Counted from the first letter of the stretch, positions 24,897 through 36,528 are shown. The stretch: 64,000 nt of DNA from Epiperipatus broadwayi (GCA_028023455.1 JAQFVV010000182.1:2170001-2234000); one strand, 5' to 3'. Numbers and translations are program-made. Notes: generated by a model not told the origin, from the sequence alone.

Positions 24897-25225
24897 ACTT
24901 GTGCATAAAATTCCCATCTAGTGCGTACTCATCCAATATCCCCAGACTAGTTTCTGGCTTGTGGCCTTCGTCAGTGAGAAACCTTGGATCTGAGAGCACT
25001 GCACCTAGATCTTAGGATCTAATGTATAACCCTCCAGCAGCCATCTTTTATCTCTACTTAACTACAAAACTATGACACTTAATTGAAAACACTAATATTT
25101 TCAATCCAAACTAATCAGCTTATATAGTCATATAGGTCTGAGCTCAGTTCAGTACCTATACATTATGGGATCTTTGGTTCTTTAATAACCATAGCCACTA
25201 CTGTCCTATTAGGCAGGATTGGTTT
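24897..25225. repeat. Family A, left-truncated unit of a tandem dimer
   Basis: Begins inside the arm (GTGCATAAAATTCCCATCTA), runs through the hammerhead region, then through an internal part with GAACTCAGTTCAGTACCTAT-like sequence, and ends TTAGGCAGGATTGGTTTT. It is followed directly by a second unit. The first 330 bp correspond to the second unit at 25352 onward, giving a period of about 452 bp. Confidence 0.85.
24939..24980 (-). ncRNA. Hammerhead ribozyme motif, family A (core intact)
   Basis: Minus strand in order: stem I TTCTCA, core CTGACGA, A, stem II GGC-CACAA-GCC, A, GAA, palindrome ACTAGT, C17, stem I TGGGGA. The conserved core bases and the GTC cleavage triplet are intact, and stem I pairs over 6 bp with G·U pairs. 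Predicted cleavage lies between 24945 and 24944. The A·A at the base of stem II and the two-nucleotide loop of stem III suggest it works best as a dimer, if at all. Confidence 0.6.
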
Positions 25226-25925
25226 TAAGCCAATAAACATCACATGATCACCATTTCTTATGCTTGCTCTTAACTTATTGAAACCGGCAAAACTCTCTAT
25301 ACGTATTGCCACTCAGTGCAAGCCGAAGTAATCATTGGATGCCAGAAGGCTTGTGCATAGAACCTTCATCTAGTGCTTACTCATCCAATATCCCCAGACT
25401 TGTTTCTGGCTTGTGGCCTTTGTCAGTGAGGAGCCTTGGATCTGAGAGCACTGTACCTAGATCTTAGGATCTAATGCAACCCTCCAGCAGCCACCTTTTA
25501 TCTCTACTTAACTACAGAACTATGAGACTTAAATTGAAAACACTATAATATTTTTAATCCAAGCTCATAAGCTTATATTGTCACATAGGTCTGAACTCAG
25601 TTCAGTACCTATACATTTTGGATTGAAAATACGTTTTCAATTTGTCTCATAGTTTTGTAATTAAGTAGAGATAAAAGGTGGCTGCTGGAAGGTTGCGTTA
25701 TTAGATCCTAAGATCTAGGTGCAGTGCTCTCAGATCCAAGGCTCCTCACTGATGAAGACTACAAGCCAGAAACTAGTCTGGGGATATTGGATGAGTAGGC
25801 ACTAGATGGGGATTTTATACACAAGCCTTCTGGCTTGCATTGAGTAGCAATATGTATAGAGAGTTTTGCCTGTTTCAATAACAATTAAGAGCAAGCATAA
25901 GGAATGGTGATCGTGTGATGTTTAT
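25226..25925. repeat. Family A foldback repeat, full-length copy at 25.2 kb
   Basis: About 700 bp. Starts AAGCCAATAAACATCACATG and ends with the complementary GTGATGTTTATT, with long arms meeting near 25620 (GATTGAAAATACGTTTTCAA). It carries one mutated hammerhead on the minus strand (25391-25432, core G changed to A) and one intact on the plus strand (25743-25784). It is preceded head-to-tail by another unit, a junction also seen at 29.4-29.8 kb. Confidence 0.85.
25743..25784 (+). ncRNA. Hammerhead ribozyme motif, family A (core intact)
   Basis: Plus strand in order: TCCTCA, CTGATGA, A, stem II GAC-TACAA-GCC (one mismatch), A, GAA, ACTAGT, C, TGGGGA. Stem I pairs over all six positions with one G·U. 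Predicted cleavage lies after C25778. The stem II mismatch probably weakens it. Confidence 0.55.
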
Positions 25926-26559
25926 TTTTAAATTGTTATTAAGCTCATTTTAATATATAGTTTAAATTTAGTCTTCTGAAAAATATATAATGAGTTAAAT
26001 TTTCTGGCAATCATTTAAGTTTAAAGATACAGTATTTTAAGTTAATTTTTTGATTTTAATATTTTAAACATTTATTGAATGAAACCTGCAAAAGTAATTT
26101 AACATTCACTGTTTTTTTTTTTTTTTTTTAGATAATTCATAATTGATATATGTTATATGCTTTCTCAAATGCTCCATTTAATTCCTTGATAGATAAAAAA
26201 TAGTTGGCCATTTTCAAAATTTTACATAGACATTATTTTAACATTTTTATACTATTTAAATATATTGTGCTTATTACAGTATTAAATCATAATATGCAAT
26301 AATCTATATAAGTTTTATTCACAATCATACAGCATCTTGCTCACTTATTAATTCACGATGTTGATTATTCAGTCAGTTTTATTACATTTAAAAATTTAAT
26401 TATAAAAATTTTTGTTTTCAATTTTGAAAATTGTTTTGTAGTCATTAGATAATACCAATATTGCATTTTATATTTAGATATTCATTTGTACAACCATTCA
26501 CATAAATTTTAAAATATAATTTTTTTTTCTAAATGTATATATTTTTTTGTAATTTTCAG

Positions 26560-26606
26560 ATTGCTTGACGAAGATCATGCCTTCCAATAATTCTGTAGAG
26601 AATAAG
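26560..26606 (+). CDS. Candidate 47-nt exon, gene unknown
   Basis: Acceptor TTTTTTTGTAATTTTCAG before 26560 and donor AAG|GTATAT after 26606. It contains ATGCCTTCC at 26577, giving MPSNNSVENK up to the donor. Joining to 39843 keeps the frame open (GRRGKVGASK...). The basic, Ser/Asn-rich start would suit a cytoplasmic or nuclear protein, but no family is recognised. The short exon and the roughly 10-kb upstream and 13-kb downstream gaps fit a large-intron animal gene. Conservation would be needed to prove it. Confidence 0.35.
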
Positions 26607-28020
26607 GTATATAATTTTGTATATAATTCAGATTTGTAATGATTTTTTTTTTTTAAAAATTATTAGTTATGTTCCTATTGAAGTATTTAGTAATCTTTTT
26701 ATTTTTAAAAAAAAAATATTGAGAACAGAAAATAATTTTTTGCTTATCAGAATATGTTAGCTTACTGAATTATTACTATTTGTATTATTTATATTTCAAG
26801 AATTGAAACTGTTTCTTCATTAATATCAATGTAAAAAAACTTTTTTTTTAGTCTCTGATAATTATTATCATTAGTTATCTGCCATCAAGCAAGTTCATCA
26901 TGTCAATAGTATGAAACCTATTCTTTATTTTTTAAACACTCATAGTCACCTTTTTATTTTAGATTATTACTCACCTTTTTTACTTGTTTTAATATCCGAT
27001 ATATCAACTGTAATTCTTCAGGATTTTAAGAATATACCCATGCCACTTGCATTTTCTTTATAATTTTTCTTAAATATCTTTGTAGTTTTATAAGTAGAAA
27101 CATGAGCTTAGATGTTTAGGTGCAGCATAGCCTTCAGTATGCTGCTGCTTTTAATATGTTAAAAGATACATTTCACCACAGATAAATAATCCCTGCAGCA
27201 ACTGTTATTTTATTTAAATTATTGTATGAAATTATGACTTGGACACCCTATCAATGTAATATAAAAATGCTCTGTAAATTTTTAAAAATAAAATGGCAAG
27301 ATCACAAGAAAATTTAATGTCCTTCATTTTGTTGGATGATATATTATAGAGTCCACTATTATAAAATCACCTTCATTGGATTGGACATGTAAAATGAATG
27401 AACAATGTTAAGACTTCCTAAAAAGATATTTTATTGTAAATTTTAGCATAGTTTTTATGGAAGAGGTTGATCCCGTTTATGTTATAAGTATTACCTCAAA
27501 GACATTCTAAAAAAGTGAAAGCTTGATTGTTTTCATAGAAAGATATGGAAGAGAATGAGATATATTGGAGAACTGCAATTAGACATGGTATTGAAAGTAT
27601 TTTTTTTAAAAAAGTTTTCTACAAAAGAATTTAGAAGATAGTATTGCAAAATATCAAACTTAAAAATGAATCATGTTCTATATTTGAATGTATTTGTGAT
27701 TCACAGATGGATTTGTATAATCACTGCAAAAGTCATCTTTAATTTTTTCTTATATTTTTTTTTTTTGAGTTGGAATGGCCATACTCGTATACAAATAGCT
27801 GCTGCTGTTGTCAAATTTTTAAAAAAATAATCTTCTACCATTGACTCTCTTTAATTTTTCAATATTGCTAACCCTATTTTTTTTTATTAGCTTTTCTTGT
27901 CTCCAAATTCATATACAAGAATCATCCAATCTTTTTTCTATTTTTTTAAATATCCATATTTTTATTTCATGCATACTCTTTAAACAAGATTTTTTTCCAA
28001 AATTAATTTTAATGGGTCTA
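26607..28020. other. AT-rich DNA, possible intron, nothing recognised
   Basis: No gene or known repeat family was seen. A small GC-richer patch lies at 27120-27200. Confidence 0.5.
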
Positions 28021-28023
28021 ATG

Positions 28024-28143
28024 AATGATTCACTGAAAAATAATAACTGGATTAACATAGCCAGCTAATTATATACACATCTAAATGATTCACTGAAAAA
28101 TAATAACTGGATTAACATAGCTAGCTAATTATATACACATCTA
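28024..28143. repeat. 60-bp tandem duplication
   Basis: Units 28024-28083 and 28084-28143 differ mainly at one interior site (CCAGCTAATT against CTAGCTAATT) and at the first bases. The near identity indicates a recent duplication. Confidence 0.9.
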
Positions 28144-29385
28144 ATCAAAGTAGGATTAGTGAATTCATATTTACATAAAAGATCAAGTGCAGGCATTAGT
28201 TTTCGCACTGCTGTGAAGTCACTGTCAGTGTGATGTTAACATTGACTAAGAATCCGTATTTTAGTAACTGATGCAATAAGATTATGGCATGATACTTCCA
28301 TCAGAAGACAGATTAACAGAATTGAGATGAAATTATTAAGCTTAACATGATTTTGCTAACATTTATTTCATTTAAATAATGATCTTAGTAAATTTTTATA
28401 ACTATCTATATGTGTTTAATTTGTTGTAAGGTATAATTGAATTCTGAATTTATACAATATAATTATTATTAATTGATTATTATTGTTATTGTTAATCTGC
28501 TAATAAATTATTGTTAGCTTTTACTTAACTTATTTCATCTGTTATTAATATCATATATAATTAATGCAGTTCCAAAATTAAATTTATCAGCTAATTAAAT
28601 AGAAAAAAAAGGGGGGGGGGATTTTTTTTTTTTATCAAGAAGTAAGAGAGACAAATATTACTCAGAGATAATGTAAAAAACAATATTTAAATGACAATTT
28701 TACAAGAAAAATTTTGTATGAAATAAATTTTTTTTTTCTATTTCCCTGAATGTAATAAATAGAGCTAGAAATTAAATGGGATCATTAAAGGATTTAATAT
28801 AAATTGCTCCAAAAACTGCAGACATATTCTTTATGAAAGTGAACCATATCAGCATATCCAATTTTAAAATTTTAATTCTTCATAAATGTATAAGGACTTG
28901 CAACTTACGAAATATTATGAATTCTGTCTATTGCTACATATTCAGAATTGATATTTGAAAAGGCAGAGCTGATCTGACAATTTATTTTTGTTCTAAATGC
29001 ATGGGTGATATTACAAAGATATTATTTTTATTAATGCAACCAAGGGGGTAATAAAAAAGGAATTGATTGAAAAATTGCTGCATATGTGATGTGAGAGATC
29101 ATAGCCTTCAGATAAAATTACTAATGGATCTAATATTACATTTCAATCTGCAGCAGTATAGGTGATCTTAGCAAGTCATCATCAATCGGGCCTTATTATT
29201 AGAAAGAAATACTTTAATAATGTTAAGGCAATCATTCAAGATAATAAAACTAAAAAGAACATCATGTTAAAAATTCGTAAAGCATTTACTGAGTATAAGT
29301 AATCACATATTTTGTTAGTGAATATGGCCATACATATAAAAAAAATGGCAATATAATTTGGATTGCACAAGAAGTTGTTATCTTA
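28144..29385. other. AT-rich DNA, nothing recognised
   Basis: No gene. An A8G10 homopolymer junction lies at 28603-28620. Some open-looking text near 28760-29350 has no family resemblance I can support. Confidence 0.45.
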
Positions 29386-29765
29386 AAACAGACAAAATTC
29401 CATACAGTAGTGCCACTCAGTGCAAGCCAGAGTAATCAATGAATGTCAGAAGGCTTATGCACAAAATCCCTATCTAGTGCCTACTCATTCAATATTACCA
29501 GACTAGTTTCTAGCTTGTGGCTTTAGTCAGCGAGAGCCTTGGATCTGAGAGCACTGCACCTAGACCTTAGTATCTAATGCAACCCTCCAGCAACCGCCTT
29601 TTATCTCTACTTAATTACTAAACCATGAGAATAAAATTTGAAAACACAAAATATTTTCAATCCAGGCAATTAGCTTATATAGTCATATAGGTCTGAACTC
29701 AGTTCAGTACCCATACATTTTGGTGTCTGGTTCTTTAACAACCATAGTCACCACTATCTTATTAG
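29386..29765. repeat. Family A, first unit of a tandem dimer
   Basis: Begins ACAAAATTCCATACAGTAGT, runs through a mutated hammerhead (cleavage position near 29501, core CTGACTA). It continues through the internal TGAACTCAGTTCAGTACCCA and ends TTATTAGGATTGATATT. The next unit follows at once. The unit-to-unit spacing is about 448 bp. Confidence 0.85.
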
Positions 29766-30175
29766 GATTGATATTAAACCACTAAACATCACATGATCAC
29801 TATTTCTTAAGCTTGTTCATAACTGTTATTAAAATAGACAAAACTCTCCATACAGTAGTGCCACTCAGTGCAAGACAGAGTAATCAATGGATGCCAGAAG
29901 ACTTGGGCATAAAATTCCTATCTAGTGCCTACTCATCCAATATCCCCAGACTAGTTTTTAGCTTGTGCTTTTGTCAATGAGGTGCAGTGCTCTCAAATCC
30001 AAGGCTCCTCACTGATGAAAGCCACAAGCTAGAAACTAGTCTTGGGATATTGGATGAGTAGACCCTAGATAGGGATTTTATGCACAAGTCTTCTGAAATC
30101 CATTGATTACTCTGGCTTGCACTGAGTGGCACTGCCTGTTTTAATGACAGTTATGATCATGTGATGTTTAGTGTT
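29766..30175. repeat. Family A foldback repeat, copy at 29.8 kb
   Basis: Starts AAACCACTAAACATCACATG and ends with the matching CATGTGATGTTTAGTG. The left arm hammerhead (29943-29985, minus) is mutated; the right arm one (30006-30047, plus) keeps the core. The two arms meet close together, so the transcript could fold into a long hairpin. Confidence 0.85.
30006..30047 (+). ncRNA. Hammerhead ribozyme motif, family A (core intact, stem II AGC/GCU)
   Basis: Plus strand in order: TCCTCA, CTGATGA, A, stem II AGC-CACAA-GCT, A, GAA, ACTAGT, C, TTGGGA. The stem II pair that is G-C in other copies is A-U here with both sides changed, so pairing is kept. Stem I has one mismatch. Predicted cleavage lies after C30041. 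Confidence 0.6.
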
Positions 30176-30310
30176 TTAAGTTTTTATCTTGTTTATTCAA
30201 CTTCACCATAAATATTGAAAAAAATAATCTATATTATATCATAATAACATTTATACTCTGGAATGATATGTATATAGTATAAAATACAATATGATTGCTG
30301 TATCTACAAT

Positions 30311-30546
30311 CTTAAAACTTTCCATACAGGAGTGCCACTCAGTGCATCCCACTCTGAATAATCAATGGAAGCCAGAAGGCTTGTGCATAAAATCCTATCT
30401 CGATAGGGATTTTATGCATGAGCCTTGGGGCATCCATTGATTACTCTGACTTGCACTGAGTGGCACTCCTGTATGGAGAGTTTTGCCTGTTTTTACAGCT
30501 TGAGCAAGCATAAGAAATGATGAGCGTGTGATGTTTAGTGGTTTGA
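30311..30546. repeat. Family A short foldback, copy at 30.3 kb
   Basis: Arms of about 100 bp (ACTTTCCATACAGGAGTGCC against its complement near 30470) enclose a very short loop around TCCTATCTCGATAGGGATT. The right side ends GTGTGATGTTTAGTGGTTT. The hammerhead region is missing. Confidence 0.85.
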
Positions 30547-31318
30547 TCTTAAAACTTAATTCTTATTTGTAAGTATAAACAAATAGTACCAATAAATTTT
30601 TATATACACATAACCCAATACAATGCAGTATTTTTTTATATTTTAACTTCCAAAATAGCTAACAGTTTCAACTGTCCAGCAATTTTTCTCAGAGTTCTTT
30701 TCACTACTTAAGAAAAGTATGTAAAAAAAAATGTTACATAAAAAATAAAATTAGAAAATGATAAATTTTCACATGTACTTGCTTTTATATCAGGAATAGC
30801 CAAGACATTGACTGCAATATCTCTGGAACTCGACCGCAAAGTGGCATCAACATTGACCAAATTATAGTGATAAATTCAGAGCTGATTTGGATATAAAAAG
30901 TAATAAAAAATAAAAAAAGGAAAAATTCAAAATTATTCTTGTTTAAAAATAGTTAATTTAAAATAACACCTGTTGTTATTGTCGATATCAAAAATAAACA
31001 CAGGTTGGAAGAAGTTGAAAAGAATTAAATTATTTTTGTGTAACGCTAGAACTAAAATTCTTAGAAATATTTAATTGCTGTTTTCCCGAGGACAAATGAA
31101 AATAACTTGTCCTGCAGAAACATGGATTTTAATGAACTGATTTTAAAACAAAGAAGTTATGAACTTTTCAAAACACTTCATATAGTAATTTAATAATAGT
31201 AATTTAACTTCATTTCATTCAAAATACCTATTGGCCGAGTGAATTAAAATTCTAAATGTTTGATTGGTCAATTACAGAATCAGCAGTAAAAATATATTTA
31301 ATATATTAAAATTATACT
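30547..31318. other. AT-rich DNA, nothing recognised
   Basis: No gene or known repeat family seen on either strand. Confidence 0.5.
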
Positions 31319-31966
31319 CGTTTTAGTTTAGTTTCTAAAAAACAAATTAATAATTTGTCAGATTATTAAAATAATCGAACTGCTAAGAAAATGCTTGCTA
31401 TACTAAACTTATCAAAAATGTTATTCTATCGACATTCCTATCTTTTGTTAATTATTTGGGGATGCCTTTACCATCTTATTTGCATTTCTTTGTTAAATTT
31501 ACACAACTACCATTTTCCTGGAATCTGAGAAGCCAAGCACCCTCCAAATAACAATGAATTGCCTCGAGATATCTGCAGCAAAAGTATTTTCTTACCTTCA
31601 TTAAAACAAGACATGTTTTAAAAAAAAAAAGAAATATACATTTAAAATAAATAAAAAAATATGTATTAACATATAACTACATGTTTTAATTCCTATTTTC
31701 ACAACAACATATTCCCAGATATTTTATAAAACAGATAGTTACACTCGCTAATACAACAACAACAACAAAAAAAAATAAAGAATAACTTTAAAATCAATTT
31801 CTTTCTCTACATATATGTTATCTCTTGTATAGAACACCTCTATTAATTACGTCCCTATCCATGGCCATTAACTTCCCTTGTAACAGGGTTCAAACCTCGC
31901 TACTGTTACATTGTTTTAGTTTAATTTCTAAAAAGCAAATTAATAATTTGTCAGATTATTAAAATA
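31319..31966. repeat. Pair of about 54-bp direct repeats 594 bp apart
   Basis: Copies at 31319-31373 and 31913-31966 share CTAAAAA.CAAATTAATAAT and TTGTCAGATTATTAAAATAA. They bound a 540-bp segment without a gene. They may be target-like or terminal repeats of an unrecognised element, or a plain duplication. Confidence 0.7.
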
Positions 31967-32054
31967 AAATAATTTATAGTGGGCAACATAAAACATACTT
32001 TTCGTAACCTATTACAAAATGCAGCCTATGTCATTGATTTCTTTCTTAATTTTA

Positions 32055-32405
32055 CTTATAGAAAATATTAGGCATCTGTTAATTGAATGTAAATGCTTGA
32101 AAGCGGAAAGGATACAAATAATGTTATGGAAGAATAAATGTAAACAAAGTGATTATACAGAAAGTGGATTATTGGTTTTTATGCTGGCTTTGGGAAAAGG
32201 TAAGGGGAATTTAGATATAAAGGCCATGGAGTTGACAAAGATGTGGAAATGGGATGGAGCTGGATAGAGAAGAATATGAGAAAAACTTAGGGTGAGGAAT
32301 GGAAGGGGAAGAAGGTAATGTGGCTAACAGGTTTCTCTGGGCATAGTGGCTGAGAGATTTCTGCCTTTGTATAAAGAGAAATCCCAGTGCATCGCATTGC
32401 TACAA
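32055..32405 (+). mobile_element. 3' tail of the second LINE family, copy 2
   Basis: 5'-truncated copy. The ORF remnant reads ENIRHLLIECKCLKAERIQ, then LWKNKCKQSDYTESGLL, so it retains the H and last C of the CCHC knuckle (first Cys pair lost by truncation). Downstream GTGGCTAACAGGTTTCTCTG and GTGCATCGCATTGC correspond to the 3' UTR and degraded tail of copy 1. In-frame deletions relative to copy 1 occur near residues MLWKW. Confidence 0.75.
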
Positions 32406-32494
32406 AATGACCATAAAATCAGCAAAATAACATAAAAATTAGTTGTTTGAGAGTGAGTTAAAAATGCAGAGGAGTATCCTCATGGAGAACAGTC

Positions 32495-32875
32495 CATTAA
32501 TAAAATTTTATAAAGCGACATGGACAAATTTTAATACTAGAGGGAGGGAGGTAATTTAATTGTAGTCATATTAAATGTCTTCAACAGTTCGTATATTATT
32601 GAAAAAAAATTCATTTCGTATTTTCTAAAAATGTCACCAAAATTTCTGAGTACCTTAAAAACCCTTATAAAAAAAAAACACCAATTCGTAAGTACATTCT
32701 AAAAAAACCCAGGACTTCAAACCATTATTTTTTTCCGTTCTGGTTTTAATTCTGGCAAAAATAACATTTTTTTCCTGGTTTCCAGTTCGAAGCCCTGAAA
32801 AAAACATAGTTGCCCTCAGGTATACTTTCACTAAAAAAAGTCACCCCTAAAGATGTAAAAGTTTGGACATTCCTG
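32495..32875 (-). mobile_element. hAT terminal fragment, same family as 58.0 kb
   Basis: Read on the minus strand from 32875 it starts CAGGAATGTCCAAACTTTTA. It stays collinear with 58017-58390 for about 375 bp (shared CTGAGGGC.ACTA, TTTTAGAATGTACTTA, GTCCATGT.GCTTTATAAAA). Homology ends near 32495, so the rest of the element, including any transposase and the other end, is missing. Confidence 0.8.
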
Positions 32876-32879
32876 CTTT

Positions 32880-34190
32880 ATATAGTATAAGTGGCAACCA
32901 TTCTCACCGGTCTTGTCCATTTGCAGAGGAGAAAATACTGCTATAAAAATTAAATTTTTTGATTCAAAGTATAATTGCTGCTACTGAAATTGTGTAACAA
33001 AAAAATGATTGCTATTATGAATTTAATATCATTTAGACTTTTTTTTTGTACATTTCATTATTATCACCAGCAATTTTTATGACAAAAAGAATGAATTACA
33101 ATAATATATATATATTTTTTAAAATACATACATACCTAGATTTAAGTACAATTCATTATTTATATATGAGAATGTATGCTCTCAGTTTATTATAACTATA
33201 TTTTTTTTATATAATTATTTTTGCTAATGTTCTTAATGTGTATAATTTTTAAATTATATCACATATGTATTTTATATCATATGCTAAAATATTTATGCTG
33301 TATAAATATATATGTCTAAAAAAACATAGACCTATCTTCAGATTTACAGTAAAATTTAAAACCAAGTAACTAATTATATAATGATATAAAAGTAGAATGT
33401 CTTTTAAAATATATAATTTTTTCTACATAAATTTTCTCATTAATCAATTATTTATACAATATCTTTCTGGTTAGTTAATAAAGTGAATTGTAGATGTATT
33501 TTTTTAATCAGAATTGAAAAAGTATGTATGCATATGCAATTAGATTTTGTTAGTAATTACTTACAAAAATTTCAATTTTGATTAATCAGTATGTGAAGCA
33601 GTGAACCTTAGATATAATTTTCTTCCTTAAGTTCTAAATTTTTGAGTCTCATTGAACTAATTTAAAAATACATATTTTAAAAGAAAAAGTGATCGTACAT
33701 TTGCTGTGTTATAATATATGAACTTATTTAATGAAAAACACAATTGTATAATTTTGTAGTTTATAATTCATATGTAAAAGTTGATAATTGACCAATTGAT
33801 TGTTAATAAGCCAATGTATATACTTAGCACAGCCTTAGTTTTTATAATTTTATAAACATTTATAGTTTTATATGTATATGGTTTTATATTTTACATATCT
33901 GTATAATTGATTATAAATTAATATGTTATTGTTAGTAGAAAAAATTTATTAATTTTTGCTAATTGATAATTTATGATTTATACATTATAAAGATATAGCA
34001 ATTAATTATTTCTTATTTTAACTTACATTATTGACAGTTTAGTTTAACATATAGAAATATATATTACTGAAATAAATATTACTTTTGTAAAGTTATATAT
34101 ATTGTTTTATTTTATCATGTTTTTGTATTTAAATTAATAAAGAACAATATGCAGATAACTTATATAATATGGCACTTAAAATAACATACA
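32880..34190. other. AT-rich DNA, nothing recognised
   Basis: Simple AT-rich sequence with TA-rich patches. No gene, splice pair or repeat family recognised. Confidence 0.5.
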
Positions 34191-34193
34191 TAA

Positions 34194-34560
34194 CATTAAA
34201 TCAATAAACATCACATGATCACCATTTTTTATGCTTGCTTATAACTGTTATTAAAAATAGGCAAAACTCTCTATACGTATTGCGACTCAGTGCAAGCCAG
34301 AGGAATCAATGGATGCCAGAAGGCTTCTGCATCAAATTCCCATCTAGTGCCTACTCATCCAGTATTCCCAATCCTGCCTAATAGGATGGTGGTGATTATG
34401 GTTATGGTTAGACACCACAATCCTATTAGGCAGGATTGGGAATATTGGATGAGTAGGCACTGGATGGGGATTTTATGCACAAGTCATCTGGCATCCATTG
34501 ATTACTCTGGCTTGCACTGAGTGGCAATATGTATAGAGAGTTTTGCCTGTTTAATAACAT
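34194..34560. repeat. Family A foldback repeat, copy at 34.2 kb, hammerhead deleted
   Basis: Arms run from TCAATAAACATCACATGATC to GAGTTTTGCCTGTTTAATAA. The centre holds an inner inverted pair AATCCTGCCTAATAGGAT/ATCCTATTAGGCAGGATT around a short GGTTATGGTTA loop. The hammerhead segments present in other copies are absent, which shows a subfamily or deletion. Confidence 0.85.
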
Positions 34561-35907
34561 TTAAGTACTAATAAAATGTCAAATACAAAAATTTTCTACA
34601 TGACTATGATTTCACCTATTACAAATAGACCTCAAATGAAAATAAATTAAACATAAGACATATATGTAACAGACTACCATACTCACAATTCATTTCAAAT
34701 ATCAACTTCCTTCAATATTAAGGAAAATTTTCATAAGATTGATATCATTAGAACTCTTCTTTTGAATTCATTTTTTTCATAAAAGATTATTACATCTGCA
34801 TGGTCAAATAATATGATATGTATTAAGGTCATGAATATACACTGAGTTATAATACCTATTCTTAATTACTTTTGTAAACTTCAACTTTTTATTTTGATTT
34901 ATATGAACTTTATGACAACTACAAGAAATCTTACAAAATATACCAGGAATACATTTACTGTATTTAATAATAGACTGTTCTGAATTATTTAATAATGAAT
35001 TTAAATCAAGACTTTTTTTTCCAAGCAATTCTCATACTATCTAATAAATGATTATTATTAATAATTAATCTATATATTGAACTCTTAAAAGGTAAAGAAA
35101 TATATTTTTTTTCTCATTGACTTTCAAAATTTTTAAAATAAGCTTATAAATAAGTTTATGATAATCTAAATAAATATAATCCATTGTCTTTGAAAAAAAG
35201 TTTTACTTTCAAAATTATTAAGAACTTTTGGTTCTATAACAAAAATTTAATAAAGCATTTTTTTAATTATTGAAAAGTTGATAACTTTCAGACCTTATCA
35301 TATTTCTTAATTTTTTTCTTTAATAGAGTCTCTATTTTGCAAAAATCAAATTAGTTTTGAATTTTGCTCCCATAGTACATGTTTTATGTCACCTTTTTGG
35401 GATTTAGCGGAATCATATTGCTGTGTAGTCTAGACAAATAATTGTTTTTTTTTTTTTTAGTGATTCATGGTTGTTTTTTTTTATTTACTTTTTTTATACA
35501 AATATTATAATACATATTATAAATAATGCTTGCAATAATAAAAATCAGATTTATTTATTATAATAATAAAAATCAAATTTATTCATTTTAGTTAGTGATC
35601 ATTCTTTTCCTAAAAGAAAGCATTCCACAGATCCCAAGCAGAAACTGTATCAGTTTATTTTAAATGAAAATATTATTTCTCCATCTTTTGCAATCTGTAG
35701 TTATATATATATTTACTTTTTTATACAAATATTATATTTACTTTTTACATTAAATGCATTTATTATAAAAGCAAATCATAAGAAAGCAATCAACTGATTC
35801 CAGTTAGAAGCTATTCTAAACAAAAGTAATATTATTTCTCCATTTTTTGCAATTTTAGGGTTATGTATATATATATTTTTTTATGCATTTATTATTATAC
35901 TTATTAA
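34561..35907. other. AT-rich DNA, nothing recognised
   Basis: No supportable gene. A short phrase repeats imperfectly around 35500-35880 and 36590-36640 (ATTATTTCTCCAT.TTTTGCAAT; AAGCTATTCTAAACAAA.GTAAT), hinting at a local degenerate duplication around family B. Confidence 0.45.
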
Positions 35908-36066
35908 TAATAAGTCAGATGTCACATGACTTATACCTTGCACTTACAAATATGTAAAATTAAGAGCGTGCTAATAGCTCTAAACAAGCTTTTTTTTTTT
36001 TTAATTTATGATAAATGCTACTACAAGAGAAGGCATTCAAATCATTTTTATCTTGGATTGTCCCCA

Positions 36067-36107
36067 TCCCCAGACCGGTTTCGACCTATGGGTCTCTTCA
36101 GTGAGGA
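36067..36107 (-). ncRNA. Hammerhead ribozyme, family B, unit 1
   Basis: Minus strand in order: stem I TCCTCA, core CTGAAGA, stem II GACC-CATA-GGTC (4 perfect pairs), GAA, palindrome ACCGGT, C17, stem I TGGGGA (6 pairs, one G·U). Every conserved core base is present. Predicted cleavage is 3' of the C opposite 36073. Stem III is only two pairs with a two-nucleotide loop, or six pairs if two molecules or units pair through ACCGGT. This is a type I layout as described for Penelope-like elements. Confidence 0.8.
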
Positions 36108-36487
36108 GTTGGGACATTAGATTTAAAAAACCAACTCAAGCAAAGCATTTATCTAAAAGTTAATTGTTAGAAGAAGATCTGAAACTTTTAGACATCTACA
36201 TGTCTTTAAAGTCAGCTCTTCAACTGAAAAAATCATATGGGCCTGAACTTAATTCAGATACTCCATATATTAGTAGGCTTAGCCCTTTAATTTAGCTAAA
36301 GCCACAACAGCAAAATAATAATAGTAATAATAACAAATCAGATGTCACATGATTTATATATAGCTTGCACTTACAAATATGTAAAATTAAGAGCGTGCTA
36401 ATAGCTCTAAACAAGCTTTTTTTTATTTATGATAAATGCTACTACAAGAGAAGGCATTCAAATCATTTTTATCTTGGATTGTCCCCA

Positions 36488-36528
36488 TCCCCAGACCGGT
36501 TTCGACCTATGGGTCTCTTCAGTGAGGC
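36488..36528 (-). ncRNA. Hammerhead ribozyme, family B, unit 2
   Basis: Identical to unit 1 from the core through the cleavage site. Only the outermost stem I base differs, because the repeat ends there (plus strand TGAGGC instead of TGAGGA). Predicted cleavage is opposite 36494, 421 nt from unit 1. Confidence 0.78.

Noticed and set aside
24897-30546. CRISPR-like array because of recurring blocks
   Set aside because: Spacing is irregular, units are hundreds of bp, orientation alternates, and the genome is eukaryotic. These are family A repeats.
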